Shown here piece after piece: positions 24,744-33,864 of a stretch of 64,000 nucleotides of DNA. The DNA is taken from the NCBI GenBank assembly GCA_964631605.1, contig CAZVYG010000009.1:1-64000 (forward strand), read 5' to 3'. The notes under the pieces were generated by a model that ran no database searches, was not told where the DNA came from, and worked only from the letters and a program-made list of their open reading frames with translations. The translations under genes and the position numbers were made by a program. The DNA is from JARKQH01 sp964631605 (GTDB lineage Bacteria > Verrucomicrobiota > Verrucomicrobiia > Limisphaerales > UBA8199). Each line of letters begins with the position of its first letter. Position 1 is the first letter of the stretch.

Positions 24744-25122
24744 ACGCGGTTGACGTCGCGGCGGCCGCAGGCTAATCCGCCTGGCGCGGGGCGCGCCCGG
24801 CTTCCAGGCCTGGCGAGGGACAAATCACGGATTTGATCATCACGGTTCAGGGCCAGCGTATCAGTGTTGAAACCCGGCTGCAATATCGGCCTCGGCGGCT
24901 GTGGCCTCGGCGGCTCCAGGAAAAGGTTCTGTGCGAGGAAGGTCGTTTGGTGGCAAGGAGGGACGACTCCGTTGAAGGGGCTGTGGGCGCGCGCAGGCAA
25001 GGTCCTGTGTCACCGGGCTTTCGGTCGGACCTCATCTCATTGCCTGCTGAACGCGGAGCAGCGGGTTCTGATGCAGCGGGTTCTGATTGACTTAAGCTCG
25101 CGGGCCATTATCCTCTCTTACT
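24744..25122. promoter_or_regulatory. Divergent intergenic region with a 15-bp tandem duplication and possible promoter
   Basis: No gene is visible in these 379 bp. A 15-bp unit (GCAGCGGGTTCTGAT) is exactly duplicated in tandem at 25058-25087. Immediately after it, TTGACT (25087-25092) and TATCCT (25109-25114) are separated by 16 bp and would place a start of transcription within a few bases of the ATG at 25123, which lacks a ribosome-binding site. The downstream gene may therefore be leaderless; this is inference. Confidence 0.4.
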
Positions 25123-28100
25123 ATGAAGTTCTGGCGTCTTGCTTGTGCCGGGGTGGCACTTCTGTTTTCCGCACTCGCGGGCAAAGGCCAAAACCTGGTG
25201 CCCAATCCCTCATTTGAAGAGGGGACGACGCAGCCGGCGGCGTGGACCCTGGCCTATGGGACCGGACGCTGGGAGAGCTTCGGCAATTCCGGAAACCGCA
25301 GCGTGTCGGTCATCGGCGCCGGAGAATGTGGTCCCCAATGGCGGACGACGGGCTGCCCGGTGCAGCCGGGAAAACTGTATGTGGCGCGGTTTTGGATGAT
25401 GGCCAGCAATGCCGCGACGCTGCAGGCGTTTGCAGGGTGGGACCGGGTGAATCGCAACATCTCGGTGGATGAACCCTGGCGGTCGTATCTCCTGGTGGCA
25501 GCGATGCCCTCGAATCTGGTCAACCCGGTCCTGCGGTTTGGGCAATGCCGCGCGATGGGGGCCATTGGGGTGGATGATGTCGAGGTCTGGCCGGCCGAGG
25601 CGGTTCACTTGCTGGCCGGAGGGCATCCCTTGGGTTTGTGTGAGAGCGTGCGGCCGGGAAAATACATCTTTCAAACGCTGTTCAGCAGTTCGCCAGCCGC
25701 GGGCAATTACGCGCAAGGCAACCACTCGCGATGCCTCTATCAACATAACGCCTCCTTTGATACCGATCACTGGACTTTATTCAACGGAGGCGACGTCATC
25801 TACCGCCACGATTTTGGCGGGTTGGCGTTCACCAACGCCCAGATTTCGGCCACCAGCATCTATTCCCAGGGCGGCGACCTCATCGTGGAAGCCAGCACCA
25901 ATGCCCTCGATTGGGTGGAAGCCGGCCGGATCACGCCCCCCGCCACCACGGCCACCCGCGTGCTCCAAACCAACGCGCCCCCCTCGCTTTTCCCAACGAC
26001 CAACCTGTTTGTCCGGTTGCGCACCACCGGTGCCCAGATGCAAGTGAGCAAATACCGCGTCGAGGGGGACATGCCAGACGCCGCCCTCACCGCCGATGGC
26101 AAGACGTGGTACCTCGAATTGGGACAACCGATCCTGGATTTGAAGCCGCTCGGGATGCTGGAGAGCCCGACGGGCTGGGTGTGCCGGGTGGAATTGCGCG
26201 ACGAACAGAATGAGCTCCGACGCCTGGCCTTCCGATGCCAGATCCAGGGAGCGGCGGGGATCCGTCAATGGCAACGCGAGGAGCTCATCCCGGCCTCGAG
26301 CACGGCGACGTTCGACCTGCCGTTGGTGTCGGCCGGGAGTTGGGAAAACACCGCCCGGTTGGAGGTGGATGATCTGGACTTCGCCGTCAGTCTTTTGCGG
26401 GCAAACGTGTCATTCACCGCGCCGGCGCTTAAGGATCATTACTTTGGCTATACGCTTCCCGGCACGGCCAATTGCGAGGCCTGGTGGTGCGAGAGCATGT
26501 ACAAAGTGAGCCGTTTGCGGCTCGAGGGAACGCAACCCCGGGAGGCGGTCGAGATTGCCGCCGCGCGCAACGAATACGAGCCGTTCCAGGTGGTGCTTCG
26601 GCCGCGGGAGGTGCTGACCAATGCGCAGGTGTCGGTCAGCGATTTTACATCGGTGAATCTGCCCCAGCCGGCGCGGATTTCCGCCACCAATGTGGAAATC
26701 TGCCTGGTGGAATACGTGCCAATTCAGCAGCCGAGTGACTACAGCGGCGCCGCCGGCGAGCATCCCGACCCGCTGGTGCCGGTGACCGGCCCCTTTGCGG
26801 TGCCGGCCGGTACGAACCAGCCCTTATGGCTGACGGTCTATGTGCCGAAGGACGCGCCGGCAGGGCTTTATGAGGCGGTGGTTAGCATTCAGTGCGACGG
26901 CTCGGATCTAACCGTGCCGGTGCGATTGCGGGTGTTTGATTTTACCCTGCCCGACACGACGCATACCAAGACCTCCTACAATGTGTGGGTAGATGATTAC
27001 TGGCACAAAACGTCGAACAATGACCAACGCCGGGCGGTATGGGACCTTTACATGGAGAACTTCCGTCGTCACCGCGTTACCCCCACCATGGCCCAGGTCT
27101 ATAGCCCCTGGATGTGGTCTTTTGTCGGCGAGGAAGTCACCATTCATACCGGCGCCTTCGACATCGCGATGGCCCGCTACCTTGACGAGTTTGGTTTCAC
27201 CAGTTTTGAACTCATGAACCCGCCGGATTTGCTCGGCCCCTATTGGCGTTACTCTGAGGGATACAACCGGATGCTGACCAAAGTCATCCGGGCGATCATG
27301 GCCCATCTGCGGGAAAAAGGGTGGGCGGAGAAGACTTATTTTTGGTGGTACGACGAACCGCAACCGGTTCATTATCCCAAGCTCATACCCGAGATGCGGG
27401 CGGCGCAGCTTGGGGCTGCGGATTTGCCACGGATGTCCACAGTGCAGCCGGAATCCGAGCTTTACGGGCATATAGACATTTGGGTTCCGCTGGCGACCAC
27501 CTGGCGGTGGGCGATCAACCGCGTCCGCGCCCGGCAGGCGTTGAATGAAGAACTATGGTGGTATATCTGCTGCTGGCCGGCTTATCCGTGCGCCAATTAT
27601 CTGATTGACCATCCCGCGATCAACCACCGCATCCGCTTCTGGATGGCTGAAGGGCAAGGCTTGGTGGGGGACTTGTATTGGTGCACGATGTGGTACCGGG
27701 GCACGAATGTATCTACCCGGAACCCCTGGGTGGACACCATGAGTATCGGGTCCAATGAGGTTCCGCTGGGCAACGGGGATGGCATGCTGCTGTACCCGCC
27801 AGTTAAAACACCGCCAAACAGCCCGCTGATTGCAGGCCCGGTCAACTCCCTGCGCTGGGAACTGGTCCGCGAGTCGCTCGAGGACGGCGAGTATTTCTGG
27901 CTGTTGCGGGAAGGGGTGCGGCGGGCGCAGGCTCGCCTGGGGATCGGCCATCCGGCGATTGCGGAAGCTCAGGCGGCCCGCCAGCAGGCGATCGGACTGA
28001 CGCGCTCGCTGGATGATTTCGAGAAGGATCCGCAAAAGCTCTACGCGGCGCGGCTGCGGCTGGCCGAAGCAATTGAAGCCTTGGATGACGGGGCGCCAAC

Positions 28101-28827
28101 GATCGTCACTCAACCCGGCGCCCGCACCGGCAGGGTGGGGGGATCCGTCACGCTGCGGGTGGAGGCCCTGGGCTGGCCCCTGCCCGGTTACCAATGGACG
28201 CGGGAGGGGGTGGCGCTGCCGGGGGCGACGACCTCGGTGCTAAGTCTGACCAACTTGACGCTCGCAGACGCGGGCACCTACACCGCAACGGTGAGCAACG
28301 CGGTGGCGAGCGTCACCAGCACTGGCGCCGAAGTGGTGGTGCTGACCACGGGCACCGAGGCGCCGCAAATACTGGTTCAGCCAGCCGATCTGGAGCGGCG
28401 AACGGGCGAGAAGGCGGTTCTGACCGCCACCGTGGTGGGCACCGCGCCCCTGAATTATCAGTGGTTCAGCGGCGGCAGCCCGATCCAGGGGGCAACCGAC
28501 ACCACCTTGTTGTTTACCAATCTCACGGCCGGCCAGTTCGGCACCTACCAGTTGGTAGCCAGCAACCTCGCCGGGAGTGTGACCAGCGCGCCGGCGCGCA
28601 TCATTTCGGTGGATGCGCCCCTCCTGCAAGCCAACTGGAGCCCGGCCAACGATGGTTTACAGCTCCGGTTCTCGACGCGGCGACGGCCCGCGACGGTGCT
28701 GGTCTCCAGCAACCACACGACGTGGTCGGAGCTGATCCGGGTGCAGCCGGCGGCGGACCCGATCATTCTGCTGGACACTCAGGCCACGCAACACACCGCC
28801 CGCTATTACCGGGTGCGCACCGAATAG
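25123..28827 (+). CDS. Secreted DUF4091 glycosidase-like protein with Ig-like domains
   Basis: A 1234-residue exported protein. Order: signal peptide (FWRLACAGVALLFSALAGKG), a carbohydrate-binding-like domain (about 25-165, LVPNPSFEEGTTQPAAWTL), beta-sandwich modules (to ~460), a GH-like region with the C-terminal DUF4091 block (about 785-930: ELWWYICCWPAYPCANYLID, FWMAEGQGLVGDLYWCTMW, SLRWELVRESLEDGEYFWLL), then two Ig-like domains (about 990-1075 and 1079-1165; YQWTREGVALPGATTSVLSL and YQWFSGGSPIQGATDTTLLF). DUF4091 proteins are related to GH123 beta-N-acetylgalactosaminidases. It probably degrades host or plant glycans outside the cell. A GC palindrome follows the stop directly. Confidence 0.85.
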   Translation: MKFWRLACAGVALLFSALAGKGQNLVPNPSFEEGTTQPAAWTLAYGTGRWESFGNSGNRSVSVIGAGECGPQWRTTGCPVQPGKLYVARFWMMASNAATLQAFAGWDRVNRNISVDEPWRSYLLVAAMPSNLVNPVLRFGQCRAMGAIGVDDVEVWPAEAVHLLAGGHPLGLCESVRPGKYIFQTLFSSSPAAGNYAQGNHSRCLYQHNASFDTDHWTLFNGGDVIYRHDFGGLAFTNAQISATSIYSQGGDLIVEASTNALDWVEAGRITPPATTATRVLQTNAPPSLFPTTNLFVRLRTTGAQMQVSKYRVEGDMPDAALTADGKTWYLELGQPILDLKPLGMLESPTGWVCRVELRDEQNELRRLAFRCQIQGAAGIRQWQREELIPASSTATFDLPLVSAGSWENTARLEVDDLDFAVSLLRANVSFTAPALKDHYFGYTLPGTANCEAWWCESMYKVSRLRLEGTQPREAVEIAAARNEYEPFQVVLRPREVLTNAQVSVSDFTSVNLPQPARISATNVEICLVEYVPIQQPSDYSGAAGEHPDPLVPVTGPFAVPAGTNQPLWLTVYVPKDAPAGLYEAVVSIQCDGSDLTVPVRLRVFDFTLPDTTHTKTSYNVWVDDYWHKTSNNDQRRAVWDLYMENFRRHRVTPTMAQVYSPWMWSFVGEEVTIHTGAFDIAMARYLDEFGFTSFELMNPPDLLGPYWRYSEGYNRMLTKVIRAIMAHLREKGWAEKTYFWWYDEPQPVHYPKLIPEMRAAQLGAADLPRMSTVQPESELYGHIDIWVPLATTWRWAINRVRARQALNEELWWYICCWPAYPCANYLIDHPAINHRIRFWMAEGQGLVGDLYWCTMWYRGTNVSTRNPWVDTMSIGSNEVPLGNGDGMLLYPPVKTPPNSPLIAGPVNSLRWELVRESLEDGEYFWLLREGVRRAQARLGIGHPAIAEAQAARQQAIGLTRSLDDFEKDPQKLYAARLRLAEAIEALDDGAPTIVTQPGARTGRVGGSVTLRVEALGWPLPGYQWTREGVALPGATTSVLSLTNLTLADAGTYTATVSNAVASVTSTGAEVVVLTTGTEAPQILVQPADLERRTGEKAVLTATVVGTAPLNYQWFSGGSPIQGATDTTLLFTNLTAGQFGTYQLVASNLAGSVTSAPARIISVDAPLLQANWSPANDGLQLRFSTRRRPATVLVSSNHTTWSELIRVQPAADPIILLDTQATQHTARYYRVRTE

Positions 28828-28847
28828 CGCGGCGCGCGCGCGCCGCG
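28828..28847. terminator. 20-bp perfect GC palindrome after the DUF4091 gene
   Basis: The 20 bases directly after the stop codon are a perfect palindrome made only of G and C. It could act as a hairpin that ends or protects the transcript, but there is no T run, so a rho-independent terminator is not proven. Confidence 0.35.
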
Positions 28848-28939
28848 GGAGCCGTTCTCTCGCGCCAGGTTGCCCGTAGTTTCCTCACCGTACTTTCCCC
28901 ACTTGCGGGGGGAGGCAACCCAACCTATCTTCCCGGCCA

Positions 28940-30052
28940 ATGAATCCAAGCATACCGTATCTGGATCTGCCGGCGCAGATGCGCGGCATCCGCAGGGACA
29001 TTGACGCCGCCATTGCGCGCACGCTGGACCAGTGCTCGTTTTGCCTTGGACCCGACGTGGCGCAATTCGAGAAGGATTTCGCCCGGTATTGCGGGGCGGA
29101 GCAGTGCGTGGGCTTCAACAGCGGCACCTCGGCGCTGCACATCGCCATGATGCTGCTGAGCGTGGGCCGGGGGGATGAAGTCATCACCACGCCGATGACG
29201 TTCGTGGCCACCAGTTGGGCGATTTCGTATGTCGGGGCAAAGCCGGTTTACGTGGATATTGACGATGCGACCTTCGGCCTGAATCCCGCGCTGGTCGAGC
29301 GGGCGATCACCGCGAAAACGCGCGCGGTTCTTCCCGTGCATCTGTACGGGCACCCGGTGGACCTGGACCCCCTGCTGGCGATTTGCCGCAAACACAACCT
29401 GCCGCTGGTCGAGGACGCCGCCCAGGCCCACGCGGCCAAATACAAGGGCAAAGTGGTCGGCACCTTCGGCGAAATTTCGTGCTTCAGCTTCTATCCGGGC
29501 AAGAACCTTGGCGCCTACGGCGAAGGGGGCGCCCTGGTCACCAACAACGCCGCTTACGCCGCGCGGGCCCGCGCCCTGCGCGAGCATGGGTCCACCCAAC
29601 GCTACTACCACGATGAGGTCGGCTTCAACTACCGGATGGAGGGCATCCAGGGCGCCGTGCTGGGCGTCAAGCTCAAGCACCTGGACCAGTGGACCCGCGA
29701 GCGACGGCGCGTGGCGCGGCGCTATCACGAGCTGCTGGCGGACACGCCGCTGCAACTGCCGCGCGAGGCGGATTATGCCCAAAGCGCGTATCACCTCTAC
29801 GTGGTGCGGCATCCCCGTCGTGACGACCTGAAGAAACACCTCGAGGCCAATGGCGTCGGCTGCGCGCTGCATTATCCGCTCCCGCTGCATCTCCAGAAGT
29901 GCTACGCGCATCTCGGGCACAAGGCCGGCGACTTTCCCGTGGCCGAAAAAGCGGCGCGCGAATGCCTCAGCCTGCCGATTTACCCGGAGCTCACCGAGGA
30001 ACAGATTCTGCGCGTGGCGGAAGTCATCAAGAGCTTCTTCGCCGGAAAATAG
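28940..30052 (+). CDS. DegT/DnrJ/EryC1/StrS-family PLP aminotransferase
   Basis: A 370-residue sugar aminotransferase-type enzyme. Key motifs: CVGFNSGTSALHIAMM (phosphate-binding), VITTPMTFVATSWAI, VLPVHLYGHPVDLD, VEDAAQAHAAKYKGKVVG (Asp that pairs with PLP nitrogen) and SFYPGKNLGAYGEGGALVT with catalytic Lys188. It should transfer an amino group from glutamate to a keto-sugar nucleotide, making an amino sugar for surface glycans. It sits outside the main polysaccharide locus, between the DUF4091 gene and a DUF1080 gene on the same strand, 113 bp after the former. Confidence 0.93.
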   Translation: MNPSIPYLDLPAQMRGIRRDIDAAIARTLDQCSFCLGPDVAQFEKDFARYCGAEQCVGFNSGTSALHIAMMLLSVGRGDEVITTPMTFVATSWAISYVGAKPVYVDIDDATFGLNPALVERAITAKTRAVLPVHLYGHPVDLDPLLAICRKHNLPLVEDAAQAHAAKYKGKVVGTFGEISCFSFYPGKNLGAYGEGGALVTNNAAYAARARALREHGSTQRYYHDEVGFNYRMEGIQGAVLGVKLKHLDQWTRERRRVARRYHELLADTPLQLPREADYAQSAYHLYVVRHPRRDDLKKHLEANGVGCALHYPLPLHLQKCYAHLGHKAGDFPVAEKAARECLSLPIYPELTEEQILRVAEVIKSFFAGK

Positions 30053-30165
30053 GACGGGGCAGCGGTCGTCCCGAAGGTTTTCATTGCGCTGCCCTCGCGG
30101 CAGGGGTTCAATGCCAGCGCCGGGATTGATCCCGGCCTTTGCAACGCAACGCCGCCGCTCCAATC

Positions 30166-30903
30166 ATGAACGCCCATCATCACACAAAAAGTTTTGGAGT
30201 CATTGGGCTGGGACGGCTGGTTTTGCTGCTGACGCTGCTGGCGCTGCGCGGCCCGGCCGCGGAAGAGGCCGCGCGCAAATTCGAGCCGTTGTTCCCCGAG
30301 GATGGCATCCCCAAGGGATGGGTGGTGCGGCAGTGGAATGACTTGAAAGCGCCGGCTGCCGCGGGCGTCGTCTGGCAAGTCAAAGACGGCGTTCTTCGCG
30401 GCAGCGAGCCCCGGGGGACGTGGCTGGTGAGTGAGAAGGAATACGGCGATTTCATTCTCGAGTTCGAGTGGCGCCTGGGCGAACGCGGCAACAGCGGGGT
30501 CGCGCTGCGCGCCCCGATGTGCGGGGACCCGGCGTTCGACGGCCTCGAGTTGCAGATGGTGGACCCTCGCTACCAGCCCGCCAACAGCCCCATGGCGCCC
30601 GCCGAACTCACCGGCAGCCTTTACCGCGCCGTTGCGCCGCAGGCGCAGGTGTTCCGGCCCACCGACTGGAACCGCTACGAAATCACCTGCCGGGGGTCGC
30701 GCATCAAAGTCGTTCTCAATGGCGAGACGATTCAAGACCTGGACTTGAACGAGCAGACGCGGACGACGAAGCGGCAAGATGGCTCGGATGCGCCGCCCCT
30801 CAAAGACCGTCCGCGCCGCGGACATATCGGGTTTCAGGAGCTGAGCCGCGGCGGCGGGCAGGTCGAGATTCGCAACGCCCGCATCCAGGTGCTCGACGGC
30901 TAA
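30166..30903 (+). CDS. Secreted DUF1080 (3-keto-disaccharide hydrolase-type) protein
   Basis: A 245-residue protein with a signal peptide (FGVIGLGRLVLLLTLLALRG) and a DUF1080 domain: EPLFPEDGIPKGWVVRQW, WQVKDGVLRG, WLVSEKEYGDFILEFEWRL, GNSGVALRAP, LELQMVDPRY, WNRYEITCRGSRIKVVLNGE and GHIGFQELSRGG. It contains the longer loop with ELTGSLYRAVAPQ found in many family members. It lies 113 bp after the aminotransferase gene. ATG 30166 is preferred to 30139 because it gives a normal signal-peptide N-region. A terminator-like hairpin follows. Confidence 0.88.
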   Translation: MNAHHHTKSFGVIGLGRLVLLLTLLALRGPAAEEAARKFEPLFPEDGIPKGWVVRQWNDLKAPAAAGVVWQVKDGVLRGSEPRGTWLVSEKEYGDFILEFEWRLGERGNSGVALRAPMCGDPAFDGLELQMVDPRYQPANSPMAPAELTGSLYRAVAPQAQVFRPTDWNRYEITCRGSRIKVVLNGETIQDLDLNEQTRTTKRQDGSDAPPLKDRPRRGHIGFQELSRGGGQVEIRNARIQVLDG

Positions 30904-30904
30904 A

Positions 30905-30937
30905 GGCCCGCGACCGCCAAAGGCGGGCCTTGACTTT
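30905..30937 (+). terminator. Terminator-like hairpin after the DUF1080 gene
   Basis: GGCCCGC (30905-30911) pairs with GCGGGCC (30923-30929) across an 11-base loop, and is followed by TTGACTTT. The T run is interrupted, so this is a moderate candidate. Confidence 0.4.
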
Positions 30938-31026
30938 GCGCCGGCCGGGGATTCAATCGCCCCTGCCGATGCAATGAAGCGCCATGAATACCAACCCGCC
31001 TCCTGACCTCATTTCCCGCCTGACCC

Positions 31027-31087
31027 GGAGCTTCCTGCAGACGGATTACCTGCTCTGAAGGGACGCAAAGATTCAAGGACTGACCCC
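31027..31087. repeat. REP-like element, 61-bp copy
   Basis: This 61-bp stretch matches 35057-35117 without gaps and with six mismatches, all in the left 34 bp; the right 27 bp (from GGACGCAAAGATTC to GACTGACCCC) are identical. The core is shared with the inverted pair at 14452-14523, where ATTCAA is replaced by ATTATA. The stop codon and last residues (GVSP*) of the nucleoside hydrolase-like gene lie inside it. Confidence 0.85.
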
Positions 31088-32545
31088 TTCGAAGAGGGTG
31101 GTGCGGTCGAAGTTGAGCCAGTGTTGGAGTGATGCGGCGCGCACGGCCTGAAAATACTCGGGGGTGGTGCCGCCATGGCGTTTCTCGAGCTCGGCGATGT
31201 CAGACGCGATTTGCCGCGCGAACTCGGGTTTGAGCCGTAGCCGAAGTTGGGCGTCGCCGTAGCGAAACACCGCTTCGCACGCGGGGGGTCCGTTGGTGAG
31301 CACGGTGATGGTGCCGCGGCCCAGGCTGGCGCCGGTGGCCACCTGCAGGCCGTCGTTGAGGCAGCTTAGCGGCGGTTTCAAACCGGCGTGACTCTCGACC
31401 CGCAGCTCGTCCAGCGCCACATTGAACCATTCCCGCGCGCGCAGTCCCATTTTGGCGCCGATGATCGAGTAGGTGCCCAGGTGGCGATGCAACTCGCTGG
31501 TGAGCACCGCCGCCTTCCATTCCTCCAGACCGTGGCGCGCGATGATTTGCGGCGCGATTTCCGCAACATCGGGCAGCAAATGCTCCGGCTCGTCGGGGAA
31601 TTCCGCCATGATGACCGTGCCCCGCGCCGGAAGCATCCGCAGGGTGGCCACCAGCGTCCGGCGCAAGGCCGCCGGGTCCACGCCACTCAACTGCGACCAC
31701 CCCGCCTGTTCCGGCACCGGATTCATGGTCCCCAGAGACGGGTTGAGAAACCGGACGGCCACGAGGTCATCCCAGAGTCTGAGATGCCCGGCGCGAACCA
31801 GCTCCGCCCCGCGCCCGCTCTGATGCAGCCGGACGATCAGGCCGGCCGCAGGCGAGCGGAGCAACGCGAGCTCGTCAAGCAGAGGAGCGTCAACGACAGG
31901 CGCGGAGGTTGTCTCCGCCCAGGCCACGGCCTCGACCCGCAGGCCGGCGGCGGCCACGCGTTTCAAGGCCGCCGGATCGCGTTGGGCGTTCCACTCGGCT
32001 CGGGAAGCGTTGGGCGGCGTGCCGTACCAGAGCACGAGGCTGATGGCGCGGGCCAGCTCCGGATCGGCCTCGAGCGCATCCGCGAGATTGGTCAGCGGGC
32101 CCAGGCAGATGTAGAGGTTGCCGTAGGGGGCGCTCCGCAGTGCCAGGCGGATCACCTCCCTGGCGCTGCGCAGGCCACCGCTCGGCATCGCCGGCGGCCC
32201 CAGCCGTTCCCAGTCCAGGTCCGTCGCGTTCGACCGGAACGCCGGGGGGGGCGCCGGCAGCGACCGCCCGACGCCCACCGCCACGCCGGTTTGTTTCAGA
32301 AATCCAAGAATCCGACAGACGTTTGTCGCGGCGGCGTCGGGCGGGCTGGCGCCGTCACTGGTGACGATGGCCGTCACGTGGACGTACGGCGACGCCAGGA
32401 TCAGCGCCAGCGCCCGCGCGTCGTCGGCCGCCAGGTCCGTGTCCACGATGACGCCGGGTCCGGTATGGGCGCGGCTGGCGGGGAGGCTGAGGGCCAGGAA
32501 GAGGGCGGCCACGGCCGCGACCACCCGAGCGGATGTGTGAATCAT
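31073..32545 (-). CDS. Secreted nucleoside hydrolase-like protein with C-terminal extension
   Basis: A 490-residue protein with a signal peptide (RVVAAVAALFLALSLPASRA). The N-terminal ~300 residues follow the inosine-uridine nucleoside N-ribohydrolase pattern: PGVIVDTDLAADDARALALI (calcium-binding Asp cluster), VTAIVTSDGASPPDAAATNV and LYICLGPLTNLADALEADPE. The C-terminal ~190 residues (TYSIIGAKMGLRAREWFNVA onward) are an extra domain not found in the simple enzymes. It may hydrolyse nucleosides or a related N-glycoside outside the cytoplasm. Its last four residues GVSP and stop come from the REP-like repeat. It is divergent from the next gene. Confidence 0.75.
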   Translation of the reverse strand: MIHTSARVVAAVAALFLALSLPASRAHTGPGVIVDTDLAADDARALALILASPYVHVTAIVTSDGASPPDAAATNVCRILGFLKQTGVAVGVGRSLPAPPPAFRSNATDLDWERLGPPAMPSGGLRSAREVIRLALRSAPYGNLYICLGPLTNLADALEADPELARAISLVLWYGTPPNASRAEWNAQRDPAALKRVAAAGLRVEAVAWAETTSAPVVDAPLLDELALLRSPAAGLIVRLHQSGRGAELVRAGHLRLWDDLVAVRFLNPSLGTMNPVPEQAGWSQLSGVDPAALRRTLVATLRMLPARGTVIMAEFPDEPEHLLPDVAEIAPQIIARHGLEEWKAAVLTSELHRHLGTYSIIGAKMGLRAREWFNVALDELRVESHAGLKPPLSCLNDGLQVATGASLGRGTITVLTNGPPACEAVFRYGDAQLRLRLKPEFARQIASDIAELEKRHGGTTPEYFQAVRAASLQHWLNFDRTTLFEGVSP

Positions 32546-32712
32546 ACGACTTTACTCTTGCGTAACACTTTGAAATGGTATGAACTATTGGCGTTTTAGT
32601 AACACGTAAGGGCAGCGGCGTCAAGCGTGTCCGCCGCCCCGCCCGGAGGCGCGACGCGACCGGCGCCGCCCGGGCCGCCTCGAACGCGCGTGATGAACAG
32701 AAAGAACTGAAG

Positions 32713-33855
32713 ATGCACAACCGAATCGCGCAACCTTGCCGCGCGGCGCTCGCCGTGGCGGCGCTCGCCGGCGCCCTGGCTGCGGCACCGGCGGGGGCGG
32801 AAACCCACTGGAACCTGCAAGCCGTCAACCCGAACGGCACGAGCGCCTGGGCTCCCAGCTATCCGTTGACCGTGGTGGGGGTGCTGCTCACCGACCCGGA
32901 TGAAATGCTGGATGCGACGCCGAACTTCCAGCCCGCCTCGGCGGGGACCATGGGAGGCGAGTGGCAGATGGTGGTGCAGGCGGTGTGGCCGGGCGACCGC
33001 GGCGGGACCGTCTGCTGGATGGGCCAGAACTACGCGCTGCGGCGGTCTCCGGGTGACGACTCGTTCAGCTACGGCAACGAGGCGTGGCTGGCCGAAATGG
33101 CCCGCCTGAACCACGATCCGGCCACCGGCCACGCCTTCCGCAAGGGCGACCTGGTCTCGATTACGGCCAATGGCTCGCTCTTTTTTGGCGGCAAACGCAA
33201 CATCAATGAAATGCACCGCAACGAGCCGGAATATGACTTTACCATCTCGCTGGTGGCCTCGAATTATGGATTGCCCGCCCCCGAGGTTCTCTCCCTGGCT
33301 TCGCTCGTGCGCACCAACGACAACGATCCCTCCACGTTCGAGGATATATTTGATCACACCCGCGCCACTGGCGGGGAGCACTGGCAGGGAATGCGGGTGC
33401 GGCTTAACGGGCTGACGCTGCTGGACACCAACGGCTGGAACCCGGCCAATCCCTGGGGCGGCCGGTTGTGCCTGGTGACGGACGGGGAAAACCGCTTTTT
33501 CAAATTGCGGCATCCGCGGACCAGCCTGGGCCCGCCGCCGGCCGGCGTTTTCGACGCAATTGGCATTCTGAACCAGGAAAGCGGGTCTGGCGCCCAAGGG
33601 ACCAACGGCTACGAGTTGTTTGTCCAGCAGGTGCTGCCCGCCGAGCCGCCCGTGCTGAACATTGCGGGCGTGCCCGTGATTACCTGGCCTGGTTCATTAG
33701 CCAACTATCAACTGCAATACACCAACACCTTGGGCGCTCCCGGCCCTTGGCAGCCGGCGACAAATACTCCCGTCCTGGTCAACGGGCGTTGGGCGGTCAT
33801 TCTGGACCCGGCCGAGGCGCAAACTCGTTTTTATCGTCTCCAGCGGGTCCAATAG
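32713..33855 (+). CDS. Secreted protein of unknown function, 380 aa
   Basis: The protein has a signal peptide (RAALAVAALAGALAAAPAGA) and no recognised enzyme motif. The N-terminal half holds VGVLLTDPDEMLDATPNFQP and WQMVVQAVWPGDRGGTVCWM; residues about 190-300 (EHWQGMRVRLNGLTLLDTNG, GRLCLVTDGENRFFKLR, VFDAIGILNQES) look like an OB-fold-type module found in secreted verrucomicrobial and bacteroidete proteins. The C-terminal ~70 residues (ITWPGSLANYQLQYTNTLGA to QTRFYRLQRVQ) match the tail domain seen on many exported proteins of this lineage. It lies 9 bp before the pseudopilin gene, so the two may be cotranscribed. Confidence 0.65.
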   Translation: MHNRIAQPCRAALAVAALAGALAAAPAGAETHWNLQAVNPNGTSAWAPSYPLTVVGVLLTDPDEMLDATPNFQPASAGTMGGEWQMVVQAVWPGDRGGTVCWMGQNYALRRSPGDDSFSYGNEAWLAEMARLNHDPATGHAFRKGDLVSITANGSLFFGGKRNINEMHRNEPEYDFTISLVASNYGLPAPEVLSLASLVRTNDNDPSTFEDIFDHTRATGGEHWQGMRVRLNGLTLLDTNGWNPANPWGGRLCLVTDGENRFFKLRHPRTSLGPPPAGVFDAIGILNQESGSGAQGTNGYELFVQQVLPAEPPVLNIAGVPVITWPGSLANYQLQYTNTLGAPGPWQPATNTPVLVNGRWAVILDPAEAQTRFYRLQRVQ

Positions 33856-33864
33856 GCGCCTGGC

